Origin: Azospirillum sp. OGB3
Lineage (GTDB): Bacteria > Pseudomonadota > Alphaproteobacteria > Azospirillales > Azospirillaceae
Direction: 5' to 3'
NCBI RefSeq assembly: GCF_014192915.1
Contig: NZ_JACHYN010000011.1
Location: 62,001-126,000 of the forward strand
DNA length: 64,000 nucleotides
Both the position numbers and the translations under genes were made by a program. The notes below the pieces were generated by a model. The model saw only the letters and a program-made list of their open reading frames with translations, made no database searches and was not told the DNA's origin. Each line of letters begins with the position of its first letter. Within the stretch, counting starts at the first letter, position 1. Positions 1-8,049 of the stretch are shown here, in pieces.

Positions 1-624
1 CTGACGGAGCTGACCCAGGGCGAATCCAAGGACTACATGCAGCCCAACTTCTTCGCCAACACGCCGGACATCCTGCCGCCGATCCTGGTCCATGGCAGGC
101 GACCGGCGCACATGATGCGCGCCGTGCTGGCCAGCACCTTGTCGGGCGTCTACGGGCTCTACGCCCCGTATTTCGTCTGCGAGGCCGACCCCTACCCGGG
201 CAAGGAAGAGTACAACCACTCCGAAAAATACGAGATCCGGCACTGGGATTGGAACAAGCCCGGCAACATCGTCGACTACGTGACGCGGCTGAACAAGATC
301 CGCGCGGAGAACCCGGCGCTTCATAAGTTCACGAACCTGAAATTCTACAACGCCTACGACGACAACATCCTGCTCTACGGCAAGATGACCGAGAGCAAGG
401 ACAACGTCATCCTGATCGCGGTGAACCTCGACCCGCACAATGGCCATGGCGGCACCATCGAGGTTCCGCTGTGGGAACTGGGGCTGGACGACGGTGCGCA
501 TGTCCAGGTGGAGGACCTGTTCACCGGACAGCGCTTCACCTGGATCGGCAAGTTCCAGCATGTCTGGCTGGACCCGCAGCAGAACCCGGCGGCGATCTGG
601 CGCATCCGTCCGCCGGGGCGGTGA
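1..624 (+). CDS. glgE: Alpha-1,4-glucan:maltose-1-phosphate maltosyltransferase (GlgE), 3' part
   Basis: The window opens inside this gene; 207 C-terminal codons remain, in frame from base 1. GlgE transfers maltose from maltose-1-phosphate to glycogen-like alpha-glucan in the cytoplasm. Visible are the end of the GH13 barrel (the stretch around MQPNFFANTPDILPPIL and the segment YNHSEKYEIRHWDW) and a beta-sandwich tail ending in AAIWRIRPPGR. These stretches are typical of GlgE and separate it from other GH13 enzymes. The family is usually about 660-700 residues, so roughly the last third is present. A palindromic repeat starts about 37 bases downstream, so this is probably the last gene of its glycogen/trehalose operon. 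Confidence 0.88.
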   Translation: MTELTQGESKDYMQPNFFANTPDILPPILVHGRRPAHMMRAVLASTLSGVYGLYAPYFVCEADPYPGKEEYNHSEKYEIRHWDWNKPGNIVDYVTRLNKIRAENPALHKFTNLKFYNAYDDNILLYGKMTESKDNVILIAVNLDPHNGHGGTIEVPLWELGLDDGAHVQVEDLFTGQRFTWIGKFQHVWLDPQQNPAAIWRIRPPGR

Positions 625-660
625 GGGAAGGGGGAGTGGTCGCGACGGGCCCCCCACCCA

Positions 661-793
661 ACCCTCCCCCTGCTTCGCAGGGGAGGGCTTATCTCCTCCC
701 CCTGCGTCAGCTCTCGCGCAAACCGGAGGTTTGCGCTGACGCGGCAGGCGGACCTCCGGTCCGCCGAGAGCGGGGGGAGGTTAGGGAGGCGGG
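661..793. repeat. Mosaic palindromic intergenic repeat, copy A
   Basis: The glgE downstream gap is filled with nested inverted repeats: a hairpin at 662-687 (CCCTCCCC...GGGGAGGG), GCGTCAG/CTGACGC (704-710 with 736-742), GCGCAAACC/GGTTTGCGC (716-724 with 728-736), GGCGGACC/GGTCCGCC (747-754 with 758-765) and CTCTCG/CGAGAG (711-716 with 765-770). C-rich and G-rich ends face each other. The first hairpin closely resembles the one at 27132-27158 between rpoA and rplQ. This looks like a dispersed REP/MITE-like element built from swappable modules. A role in glgE transcript termination is possible, but no T-tract follows. Confidence 0.75.
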
Positions 794-904
794 CGTCGCG
801 ACCACCTGCCCACCCCACCACCGCTTCACCGAAACTCTGGCATTCCCGCCCAACCCAAGCTAGAACCCGGCCGGTCCGTGACGGTTCTTCCTTGTGGGGG
901 ACGG

Positions 905-1201
905 GTGCAGTACCGACTCGACGACGAGGCGTCCCTGTGTTCGATCGACATCCTGGCTCAGGCGGTCGAGCGCATCTGCGTCAAAGGCGTGCTGGAACTG
1001 CGCATGCTGCGCAACGCGCTCCGCGAGGCCTCCATCAGTCCGAGCCCCGACGCGGTCAAGTTCGCCTTCGCCATGTTCTTACGGGTGGACGGCGACTACC
1101 GCCGTCTGATCGCGCATGAGGCGCTGACTCTCGCGACCGAGCAGCGGGGGCGTTACGCCGCCCCCCGGCCGCGGGCGGTGCGTCGCCCGCGGATGCTGTG
1201 A
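905..1201 (+). CDS. Small protein of unknown function
   Basis: The frame encodes about 98 residues from a GTG at 905, which follows a G-rich stretch that could serve as ribosome-binding site; an upstream GTG at 878 would add nine residues. The middle looks like a compact helical protein (motifs SIDILAQAVERI, LELRMLRNALREA and DAVKFAFAMFLRVDG), and the tail is Arg/Pro-rich. I recognise no family, signal peptide or membrane segment. It stands alone between the glgE repeat and a convergent EAL gene. It could be a small regulatory or structural protein. The even amino-acid makeup supports coding, but start and function are uncertain. Confidence 0.5.
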   Translation: MQYRLDDEASLCSIDILAQAVERICVKGVLELRMLRNALREASISPSPDAVKFAFAMFLRVDGDYRRLIAHEALTLATEQRGRYAAPRPRAVRRPRML

Positions 1202-1214
1202 CAGGTCACCGTTC

Positions 1215-2000
1215 TCAGGCCACCGCTGGCGCGAAATCCATAGTGGGCACCACCAGCGTCTCCACCGCCGGGCGGGCGAACAGATAGCCCTGCATCAGCG
1301 TGATCCCCAGGTCGCGCAGCGCCTTCGCCTCGCCGGGTGTTTCGATGCCCTCGGCCACCGGGGTGATGCCGAGATCGCGGCACACGGTGAGGATCGCGCT
1401 GACGATGCTGCGGCGGGCGCGGTCGGTGTCGATGGAGCGGGTCAACTCCATGTCCAGCTTGATGATGTCCGGCTGGAACTCGGCGAGCAGGTTCAGGCCG
1501 GAATAACCCGAGCCGAAATCGTCGATGGCGGTGTGGAAGCCCTGGCGCTTGTATTCGGTGAAGATCGACTTCAGATGGGCGCCGTCGACGACCCGCTCGT
1601 TCTCCGTCACCTCGAAGATGATGCGCTCCGGCGGGAAGCCGGTGCGCTTGGCGGCGGCGAGCGTGGCGCGGATGCAGGCTTCGGGCTGATAGACGGCGTT
1701 GGGCAGGAAATTGATCGACAGCCGGGTGTCAGGTTGCTGGCCCATGCCGAGGCTGGCGGCCAGCTCGATGGCCTTGACCCGACAGGCTTGGTCGAAGGCG
1801 TAGCGGTTGGCCTCGGTCACTTGGCCCAGCACCCAACCGGCCCCCTGGCCGTCGAGGCCGCGCACCAGCGCCTCGTGCGCCCACGGCCGTCCGCCGCCGC
1901 CGACATCGACGATCGGCTGGAAGGCCATGGTGAAGTCGAACCCCAATCCCTCGCTGCACTGCCCGCCGCACCCGCCGCCCTTGATCCGCTCCGCCGTCAT
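1215..2000 (-). CDS. Stand-alone EAL-domain cyclic-di-GMP phosphodiesterase
   Basis: This 261-residue protein is a single EAL domain that should hydrolyse c-di-GMP to pGpG in the cytoplasm. The metal and catalytic signatures are present in order: EAL (residues 43-45, as EALVR), INFLPN near 95, FEVTEN near 130, DDFGSGYSGLN near 158, the IKLD lysine and PVAEGIET near 216. It therefore looks active. The N-terminus has a Gly/Cys-rich patch (CGGQC) before TMAFQPIVD, as seen in EAL proteins related to the BLUF-EAL group, but there is no BLUF, PAS or receiver domain. The CoxL-like gene upstream is co-directional and 129 bases away; a TATAAT box in that gap suggests a separate promoter. Confidence 0.88.
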   Translation of the reverse strand: MTAERIKGGGCGGQCSEGLGFDFTMAFQPIVDVGGGGRPWAHEALVRGLDGQGAGWVLGQVTEANRYAFDQACRVKAIELAASLGMGQQPDTRLSINFLPNAVYQPEACIRATLAAAKRTGFPPERIIFEVTENERVVDGAHLKSIFTEYKRQGFHTAIDDFGSGYSGLNLLAEFQPDIIKLDMELTRSIDTDRARRSIVSAILTVCRDLGITPVAEGIETPGEAKALRDLGITLMQGYLFARPAVETLVVPTMDFAPAVA

Positions 2001-2036
2001 GCCCGTTTCTTTCGTGGGGTGATTCTATGTTAATTC

Positions 2037-2042
2037 ATTATA
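2037..2042 (-). promoter_or_regulatory. Candidate -10 box for the EAL gene
   Basis: Read on the minus strand this is a perfect TATAAT, 37 bases before the EAL start codon, inside an AT-rich island (about 2027-2075) unlike the surrounding GC-rich DNA. No clear -35 hexamer is visible at normal spacing. The rest of the 129-base gap shows nothing else I can name. Confidence 0.4.
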
Positions 2043-2129
2043 GCACGTATATTGTCTCAAATTTATTCGACGCAAGGTGTGACATCGGGTCTGGAAATAG
2101 GGCCTATGACGTCGTTACTCCGTTCTTCG

Positions 2130-4448
2130 TCATTCCGCAGCGGTTTTACTATGCGTCTGGATCGCGGTCCATACGGACAGCGGGGTCGCCGGCATGTCGA
2201 TGTGGTCGATTCCATACTCCGACAGCGCGTCCACCAGGGCGTTGATGACCGCGGGCGGTGCCCCGATGGCCCCGGCCTCGCCGGCGCCCTTCATGCCCAG
2301 CGCGTTGGTGGTGCTGGGCACGCAATTCAGCTTGATGCGGATGTCCGGCACATCCACCGCGCGTGGCATCTGGTAGTCCATGAAGGAGCCGCTGAGCAGC
2401 TGGCCGCTGTCCGGATCGAACACCACCCGTTCCTGAAGCGCCTGCCCGATGCCCTGGGCGACGCCGCCATGGACCTGACCCATGACCAGCAGCGGGTTCA
2501 CCACCGTGCCGAAATCGTCGACGACGGTGTAGCCGACGACCTCGACCACCCCGGTTTCGGGATCGACCTCGACTTCCGCCACATGGCAGCCGTTGGGGAA
2601 GGTGTTGGCGGGCGGGGTCCAGCGGGCCACCTCGGTGAAGGCGATGGGGCCTTGCGCGGCGGCTTTGGCGGCCACCTCCTTGAAGGAGACGCTGCGGTCG
2701 GTGCCGACGACGCTGAAACGGCCCTCGACGAACTCGACGTCCACCGCGGCGGTCTCCAGCAGGTCGGCGGCGACCTCGGTCGCCTTGGTCACCACGCGCG
2801 CGGCACCCTCGGCCAGCGCCGCCCCGCCCACCGGGACGGAGCGGGAACCGCCGGTGCCGGCCCCCCAGGACACGCGGTCGGTGTCGCCCTGGATCACCTC
2901 GACATCCTCCGGCGGGACGCCCAGCCGGTCGGCGATGATCTGCTTGTAGGCGGTCTCGTGGCCCTGGCCGTTGGTCTGGGTGCCAATCATCAGGACGATG
3001 CGCCCGTCGCCGTTGACCTGCACCGTCGCCTGCTCCGCGCCGCCGCCCGCGCAGGCCTCGATGTAGGTGGCGATCCCCGCCCCGCGCAGTTTTCCGCGCG
3101 CCTTCGCCGCCGCCTTGCGGGCGGGAAGGCCGGCGTGGTCGGACAGCTCCAGCCCGTCGCGCAGATTCTGCTCGAATTCGCCGGTGTCGTAGGTCTGGCC
3201 CATCGGGGTGGCGTAGGGCATGGCGCCGGGCGGGATGAAGTTGCGCCGCCGGATCTCCGCCGGGCCGAGGCCGGTGACGCGCCCGGCGTGGTCGATCAGC
3301 CGTTCCAGCAGATAGGCCGCCTCCGGACGACCGGCGCCGCGGTAGGCGTCGACCGGCTGGGTGTTGGTGAAGACGCCCTTCACCCGCACATAGACCGCCG
3401 GCGTGGTGTAGGAGCCGACGAGCATCGCCGACCCGGCGTCGGTCGGAATGAAGGGGCCGTAGTTCGACAGATAGGCGCCGAGATTGGCGACCGTGTCCAC
3501 CCGCAGCCCGAGGAAGCGCCCGTCGCCGTCCAGCGCCAGCCGGGCGCGGCTGACATGGTCGCGCCCGTGGTCGTCGCTGAGGAAGCCCTCGGTCCGCTCC
3601 GCCGCCCACTTCACCGGCCGGTTCAGGCGGCGCGCGGCGAACAGGCAGACCATGTATTCCGGGTAGTTGAACAGCTTCATGCCGAAGCCGCCGCCGACGT
3701 CGGTGGTGACGACGCGGAATTTCTCCTCCGGCAGGCCGAACAGCTGGGCGAATTGCTTGCGCAGCCCGTGCACGCCTTGGCTGGTGACGTAAATGACCAG
3801 CCGGCCGGTCTCCGGCTCCACCGCGGCGAGGCAGGCGCGGCCCTCCATCGGGTTGGCGACGACGCGGTTGTTGACGATCTCCAGCTCCACCACGCGGGCG
3901 GCCTTGGCAATCGCCGACTCCACCGCCGCCTCCTCGCCCTGTTCCCAGTCGAAGCAGAGGTTGCCCGGCGCCTCGTCCCACACCTGCGGGCGGCCCGCCT
4001 CCAGAGCCTCCGCCGTGCCGGTGACGGCGGGACGGTCGTCGTAATCGACCATCACCAGCTCCGCCGCGTCGCGGGCGGCGTCCAGTGTTTCTGCCACCAC
4101 CACGGCGACCGGATCGCCGACGTGGCGCGCCCGTCCCTTGGCCAACGCCGGGCGGGGCGGGGCGACGTAGGGGGAACCGTCGCGCTGGGTCAGCGCCGCG
4201 GCGCAGGGGATCGGCTGGACGCCGTCGGCCTCCAGGTCGGCGACGGTGAAGACGCCGAGCACTCCCGGCTGCGCCGCCGCCTCCGCCGCGTCGATGCCGC
4301 GGATGTCGGCGTGGGCGTGGGGGGAGCGCACGAAGACCGCGTGGGTCTGGCCGGGAAGCGACACGTCGTCGGTGTAGCGCCCGCCGCCGGTCAGCAGGCG
4401 CGCGTCTTCGGTGCGGGGGACCGGCTGGCCGATGCCGAACTTCATCAT
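2130..4448 (-). CDS. Form II CoxL-like / aldehyde oxidase-type molybdopterin-binding subunit
   Basis: This 772-residue protein belongs to the xanthine dehydrogenase/aldehyde oxidase large-subunit family, which binds the Mo-cytosine-dinucleotide cofactor and hydroxylates or oxidises small substrates. The substrate domain (about residues 1-110) begins with PVPRTEDARLLTG. Further motifs are DVGGGFGMK, the active-site loop AYRGAGR, GTQTNGQGHE and the C-terminal GMKGAGEAGAIG with the conserved catalytic Glu. AYRGAGR marks form II CoxL-like proteins; true form I CO dehydrogenases have AYxCSFR, so CO oxidation should not be assumed. No FAD (medium) or 2Fe-2S (small) subunit gene is adjacent, which is unusual. 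The ATG pair at 4443-4448 is preferred: AGGAAAG lies upstream and it matches the family N-terminus MKFGIG. Confidence 0.85.
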   Translation of the reverse strand: MMKFGIGQPVPRTEDARLLTGGGRYTDDVSLPGQTHAVFVRSPHAHADIRGIDAAEAAAQPGVLGVFTVADLEADGVQPIPCAAALTQRDGSPYVAPPRPALAKGRARHVGDPVAVVVAETLDAARDAAELVMVDYDDRPAVTGTAEALEAGRPQVWDEAPGNLCFDWEQGEEAAVESAIAKAARVVELEIVNNRVVANPMEGRACLAAVEPETGRLVIYVTSQGVHGLRKQFAQLFGLPEEKFRVVTTDVGGGFGMKLFNYPEYMVCLFAARRLNRPVKWAAERTEGFLSDDHGRDHVSRARLALDGDGRFLGLRVDTVANLGAYLSNYGPFIPTDAGSAMLVGSYTTPAVYVRVKGVFTNTQPVDAYRGAGRPEAAYLLERLIDHAGRVTGLGPAEIRRRNFIPPGAMPYATPMGQTYDTGEFEQNLRDGLELSDHAGLPARKAAAKARGKLRGAGIATYIEACAGGGAEQATVQVNGDGRIVLMIGTQTNGQGHETAYKQIIADRLGVPPEDVEVIQGDTDRVSWGAGTGGSRSVPVGGAALAEGAARVVTKATEVAADLLETAAVDVEFVEGRFSVVGTDRSVSFKEVAAKAAAQGPIAFTEVARWTPPANTFPNGCHVAEVEVDPETGVVEVVGYTVVDDFGTVVNPLLVMGQVHGGVAQGIGQALQERVVFDPDSGQLLSGSFMDYQMPRAVDVPDIRIKLNCVPSTTNALGMKGAGEAGAIGAPPAVINALVDALSEYGIDHIDMPATPLSVWTAIQTHSKTAAE

Positions 4449-4590
4449 GGGGCGGGGTCTTTCCTGTTGCGCGGGCCTGTCGCGTGGAGAAACACCCGGA
4501 GAAGATAGGCGGAGCCTTGGCCGGCGAAAACCCTCGGTAGGGCATAAGCCGGCGGTGGCGTGGGGGCGCCGGGCCACCTATTCTTAGGCC

Positions 4591-5301
4591 ATGTGCGGAC
4601 GCATGATACTCGCCACGCCGGCCGCGGAGGTCCAGCGGCTGTTCGGCTTCCCCGAACTGCCGAACCTCCAGCCCCGCTGGAACGTGGCTCCCACCCAACC
4701 GGTGCCCGCCGTGCGGCGGGAGGAGGATGGGCGCCATCTGGTCACCCTGCGCTGGGGCCTCGTGCCCTTCTGGGCGGACGACCCGTCCATCGGCGCGCGG
4801 CTGATCAACGCGCGCGGAGAGACGCTGGCCGAGAAGCCGTCCTTCCGGGAGGCCTTCCGCAAGCGGCGCTGCCTGGTTCCCGTGGACGGATTCTATGAGT
4901 GGAAGGCCGAGGGCAAGCGCAAGCAGGGCTATGCCATCCGCCGCCGCGACCGCGCGCCCTTCGCCTTCGCCGGCCTGTGGGAGCGCTGGAACGGCCCGAA
5001 GGGCGGCCCGGCCCTCGCGGAGCCGCTGGAGACGCTGACCATCGTCACCACCACGGCGAACGCGGTGCTGAAGCCGCTGCACGATCGCATGCCGGTGATC
5101 CTCGACGAGACGAACTGGGACCTGTGGCTGGACCCCGCCGCCCCGCTGCCGGTGCTGGAAGGGCTTCTGAAGCCGGCGCCCGACGCGTTGCTGGAAACCC
5201 ACCCGGTGGGACCGCGCGTCAACAACGTGCGCAACGACGACGAGGCGTGCGCGGCTCCCTTCGACGATGCACCACCCGATGACGCGCCGACCCTGTTCTG
5301 A
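4591..5301 (+). CDS. yedK: SOS response-associated peptidase (SRAP/HMCES family)
   Basis: This 236-residue SRAP protein crosslinks to abasic sites in single-stranded DNA through its N-terminal Cys2, protecting damaged forks. After removal of Met1 the chain starts with Cys (MCGRM). Other family signatures are WNVAPTQ, the LRWGLVPFW segment, INARGET (active-site Asn), GFYEW (Glu) and the HDRMPVIL histidine. Length is normal. It is divergent from the CoxL-like gene (142-base gap). Its 3' end overlaps the start of a secreted nuclease gene by 23 bases, so the two may be co-transcribed. The C-terminal tail is acidic and Pro-rich. Confidence 0.95.
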   Translation: MCGRMILATPAAEVQRLFGFPELPNLQPRWNVAPTQPVPAVRREEDGRHLVTLRWGLVPFWADDPSIGARLINARGETLAEKPSFREAFRKRRCLVPVDGFYEWKAEGKRKQGYAIRRRDRAPFAFAGLWERWNGPKGGPALAEPLETLTIVTTTANAVLKPLHDRMPVILDETNWDLWLDPAAPLPVLEGLLKPAPDALLETHPVGPRVNNVRNDDEACAAPFDDAPPDDAPTLF

Positions 5302-5830
5302 ATGGTTCGCTCCTTTGGTAGCGATTCTCGTCTTGTGCTCAACCGAAACGGTGTATGCCCAGGGAGGGACGACCAAAGGCAAGGTCGCCAACACCCCCAA
5401 TGAAACGCTAAAAGGGCAGGGTGTCGCGATGGAGGGCGACACGCTGTCCATCAAGGGCACGCCGGTTCGCCTGATGGGAGTCGACGCGCCCGATGTCGGG
5501 CAGAAATGCCGGAACCGTTACGGGCATGAGCTGGACTGCTTCCGCATCGCCACGGCGGTGCTGGCGGGCCTGATCAAGGACCAGGAGGTGACCTGCACCA
5601 TCGCCGAACGCGACCGCAACGGCCAGCAATTGGGCGAATGCCGGGTGCTCGGCGTCGATCTGGGGGCGGCCATGGTGGCGCGCGGCTGGGCCTTCGCCTA
5701 CCGCAGCCTGTCGCCGGCCTACACTTCCAGCGAGGCCTTCGCGCAGAGCCGCCGGCTGGGCTTGTGGGCCGGTCAGGTGGAGAAGCCCTGGCAGTGGCGA
5801 TCGCGCCAGCAGCGTGAGCAGGCGCGGTAG
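5279..5830 (+). CDS. Exported staphylococcal-nuclease-like (thermonuclease) protein
   Basis: The product (183 residues) begins with a signal peptide: Arg-containing start, hydrophobic run LVAILVLCS, probable cleavage after VYA. An SNase-like beta-barrel of about 120 residues follows, with RLMGVDAPD, the ERDRNG loop and LGAAMVARGWAFAYR. Such proteins are Ca-dependent or SNase-fold nucleases acting in the periplasm or outside the cell. The usual APE motif reads APD here, so a change at a catalytic acid is possible and activity is uncertain. An alternative ATG at 5267 adds four residues. The gene overlaps yedK by 23 bases. The roughly 190-base gap after it is AT-richer near 5925-5960 and has no recognisable site. 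Confidence 0.8.
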   Translation: MTRRPCSEWFAPLVAILVLCSTETVYAQGGTTKGKVANTPNETLKGQGVAMEGDTLSIKGTPVRLMGVDAPDVGQKCRNRYGHELDCFRIATAVLAGLIKDQEVTCTIAERDRNGQQLGECRVLGVDLGAAMVARGWAFAYRSLSPAYTSSEAFAQSRRLGLWAGQVEKPWQWRSRQQREQAR

Positions 5831-6024
5831 GCCCAGCGATGCGGTTCGGCCATCTGGCCTCTGCCAACGGGGGAAGGGGGACTCGGCCTTTTTTTCGGTT
5901 CGCCCTCCTTGGGGGGCGTGATAGTGTTTCAGAGTGTTAACAAGTTATTAATTAAGCCGACCGGCCAGCGCCCCTCGGTGCCGAAGGCCGGACGGACCCA
6001 CCCACCGGCGCGGAAGAACGGGTC

Positions 6025-6804
6025 ATGCGAGTCTACGCACGCCAGCTTTACGATCATCTCCCCTACCTGCGCCGCTACGCACGCGCGCTGACCGGAGCGA
6101 CCGAACGCGGTGACGATCTCGTGACGCGCTGCGTCGAGGTCGCCGTGATGGCCCCGTCCCGCTTCGGGTTGGAAGCCGGGGCGCGGGTGCCGCTCTACGC
6201 CCTGCTGAATCTGCTGTTCGACGAGGACGGGGACGGGTTGCCGTCGCCGTCGCCGCACCCCATCGAACGGGCTCTGGCCTCTCTGCCGGAGGGCGAGCGG
6301 CGCATGTATCTGCTGATCACGCTGGAGGGGCTGACGGTCCCCGAAGCCGCCCAGGTGCTCCAGCTTCCCGCGCCGGAAGCCCAGGAGCGGCTGACCGTCG
6401 CCCGCGACAAGGTGCGCAACGCCCTGACCCAGCGGGTCCTGGTGGTGGAGGACAACCCGATCCTGGCGATGGAGATCGGCTCGCTGGTCACCGATATGGG
6501 CCACGTCGTCTGCGGCACCGCCAACAACGAGCAGGAGGCCCTGGAACTGCTGGAGGCCGAGAAGCCGACGCTGGCCCTGCTGGACGTCCGGCTGGCCGAC
6601 GGCGGCAGCGGGGTGGAGGTCGCCCGCCGGCTGCGCCAGAAGCGCGCCATGCGGACCATCTTTGTCACGGCCTTCGACGGTGACCTGGAGGAGGCGGACG
6701 CTCGCCACCTCGGCCAGATCGTCCGCAAGCCTTTCACCAACGAGGCGATCCAGGCCGCGATCTCCCGCGCGGTCTTCATGCCGAGCCCGGTGGCCCTGGC
6801 GTAA
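6025..6804 (+). CDS. PhyR-type response regulator (sigma-like domain plus receiver)
   Basis: The 259-residue chain has an ECF-sigma-like N-terminal half (about 1-125; HLPYLRRYARALTG at the start and SLPEGERRMYLLITLEGLT as the sigma4-like part) and a C-terminal receiver (about 138-252) with acidic pocket VVEDN, phosphoacceptor LLDVRL, FVTAFD and KPF lysine. In alphaproteobacteria phosphorylated PhyR sequesters the anti-sigma factor NepR and frees EcfG, switching on the general stress response. The usual nepR/ecfG neighbours are absent, so this is probably a second PhyR copy. It converges on a GlsB/YeaQ-type gene that has an EcfG-like promoter. Confidence 0.85.
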   Translation: MRVYARQLYDHLPYLRRYARALTGATERGDDLVTRCVEVAVMAPSRFGLEAGARVPLYALLNLLFDEDGDGLPSPSPHPIERALASLPEGERRMYLLITLEGLTVPEAAQVLQLPAPEAQERLTVARDKVRNALTQRVLVVEDNPILAMEIGSLVTDMGHVVCGTANNEQEALELLEAEKPTLALLDVRLADGGSGVEVARRLRQKRAMRTIFVTAFDGDLEEADARHLGQIVRKPFTNEAIQAAISRAVFMPSPVALA

Positions 6805-6826
6805 ACCGCGGCTTGCCTTGAAAACG

Positions 6827-6854
6827 AAAGGGCGGCCCCGTCGGGCCGCCCTTT
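6827..6854. terminator. Bidirectional hairpin terminator
   Basis: A perfect 12-bp stem AAAGGGCGGCCC (6827-6838) pairs with 6843-6854 around the four-base loop CGTC. It has A residues on one side and T residues on the other, lies between convergent genes, and can serve both strands. Confidence 0.85.
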
Positions 6855-6881
6855 GCATGTGCGGTGTGGTTTGCCGCTGCC

Positions 6882-7139
6882 TCAGACGGTGGTGCGGCGC
6901 CCGGCGATCATGCGGTAGATGGCCAGGATGATGATGGCGCCGACGATGGCGCCGATGAAGCCGGCCCCTTCGCCCGCCCGGTACCAGCCCACGGCCTCGC
7001 CCAGATAGGTGGCGACGAAGGCACCCGCGATGCCGAGCAGCGTGGTGATGATGAAGCCGCCCGGATCACGGCCCGGCATCAGGAACTTGGCGACGATGCC
7101 GGCCAGGAAGCCGATGATGATCGTCCACAGAATACCCAT
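6882..7139 (-). CDS. GlsB/YeaQ/YmgE family small membrane protein
   Basis: This 85-residue protein is three hydrophobic helices joined by short loops (LWTIIIGFLAGIVAKFLMPG, then FIITTLLGIAGAFVATYLG, then FIGAIVGAIIILAIYRMI). It is a typical member of the transglycosylase-associated/GlsB family of the inner membrane, linked in many bacteria to envelope or general stress. Biochemical function is unknown. The ATG at 7139 is supported by GGAGAGAGG just upstream. An EcfG-type promoter-like pair (7186-7210) lies 47 bases before the start, and the convergent neighbour is a PhyR paralogue, which fits stress control. Confidence 0.85.
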   Translation of the reverse strand: MGILWTIIIGFLAGIVAKFLMPGRDPGGFIITTLLGIAGAFVATYLGEAVGWYRAGEGAGFIGAIVGAIIILAIYRMIAGRRTTV

Positions 7140-7185
7140 AACCTCTCTCCCTCCAGTATCGATGTCCTCGATCCCACGCAGCCAT

Positions 7186-7210
7186 AACGCCCAAAACGGC
7201 GTTTGGTTCT
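7186..7210 (-). promoter_or_regulatory. Candidate EcfG (general stress sigma) promoter for the GlsB-type gene
   Basis: On the minus strand AGAAC (7206-7210) is followed after 16 bases by CGTT (7186-7189). The alphaproteobacterial EcfG consensus is GGAAC-N16/17-CGTT, so there is one mismatch with correct spacing. It would give a 5' leader of about 40 bases. Confidence 0.5.
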
Positions 7211-7283
7211 GCCCGAAGGAGGACCCCCTTGCGGATAAACCCACCTGGAGCATGGCCGGGAGGGAGAAGGGTTAGGGGTGGAA

Positions 7284-7940
7284 TCAGCTCCGCAGGGCGC
7301 GGATGTTGGCGGCGTAGCGGTCCGGTCCGCCGGTGAAGGTGGCGGTTCCGGCGACCAGAACGTCGGCGCCCGCCTCGATGGCGATGCGGGCGGTCTCGCC
7401 GTTGATCCCGCCGTCCACCTGGAGGTCGATGGGCTTGCCCAGCGCGTCGATGCGGCGCCGCAGCTCATGAATCTTGGAAAGCTGGCTGGCGATGAAGTTC
7501 TGCCCGCCGAAGCCGGGGTTGACCGTCATGACCAGAACCAGGTCGAGGTCCTCCAGCAGATAGTCGACGGCCTCCAGCGGGGTGGCCGGGTTCAACGACA
7601 GGCCGGCCTTCTTGCCCAGCGACTTGATTAGCTGGATGGTGCGGTGGACGTGCGCGCCGGCCTCCGGATGGACGGTGATGATGTCGGCGCCGGCGTCGGC
7701 GAAGGCGGCGATGTAAGGGTCCACCGGGGAGATCATCAGGTGCACGTCGAAGGGCTTCGCCGTGTGCGGGCGCAGCGCCTTCACCACCGCCGGGCCGATG
7801 GTGATGTTGGGGACGAAATGGCCGTCCATCACGTCGATGTGGATGTAGTCGGCGCCCGCCGCGTCGATGGCGCGCACTTCCTCGCCCAGCCGGGCGAAAT
7901 CGGCGGAGAGGATGGACGGGGCGATCTTGACCGGGCGCAT
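7284..7940 (-). CDS. rpe: Ribulose-phosphate 3-epimerase
   Basis: The 218-residue TIM-barrel enzyme interconverts D-ribulose 5-phosphate and D-xylulose 5-phosphate in the pentose phosphate and Calvin pathways. Diagnostic motifs are IAPSILSADF at the N-terminus, HIDVMDGHFVPN (metal ligands and catalytic Asp), DVHLM, the MTVNPGFGGQ phosphate loop and QVDGGI with the second catalytic Asp. Length is normal. The gene lies downstream of a co-directional ModE-like regulator. The gap between them holds a bulged GC-rich hairpin (about 7968-7997) that may end the regulator transcript. Confidence 0.97.
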   Translation of the reverse strand: MRPVKIAPSILSADFARLGEEVRAIDAAGADYIHIDVMDGHFVPNITIGPAVVKALRPHTAKPFDVHLMISPVDPYIAAFADAGADIITVHPEAGAHVHRTIQLIKSLGKKAGLSLNPATPLEAVDYLLEDLDLVLVMTVNPGFGGQNFIASQLSKIHELRRRIDALGKPIDLQVDGGINGETARIAIEAGADVLVAGTATFTGGPDRYAANIRALRS

Positions 7941-8049
7941 GGCGGAAATCCTTGGCGTGAACGGTGCGGGGAAGGGCGGTGGAAAATCCGCCTTCCCATA
8001 CCACGGCTCCCCCGCCGCCCCAACCCCTCTCGCCGTCTGGAAGACACTG

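Noticed and set aside
2130..4448. Calling the CoxL-like gene a carbon monoxide dehydrogenase
   Set aside because: The active-site loop is AYRGAGR, not the AYxCSFR of form I CO dehydrogenase, and the small and medium subunit genes are absent.
2052..4508. Very long open frame on the plus strand opposite the CoxL-like gene
   Set aside because: It is a GC-rich antisense shadow: the protein is His/Arg/Gly-rich with no family motifs, while the minus strand encodes a clear molybdoenzyme.
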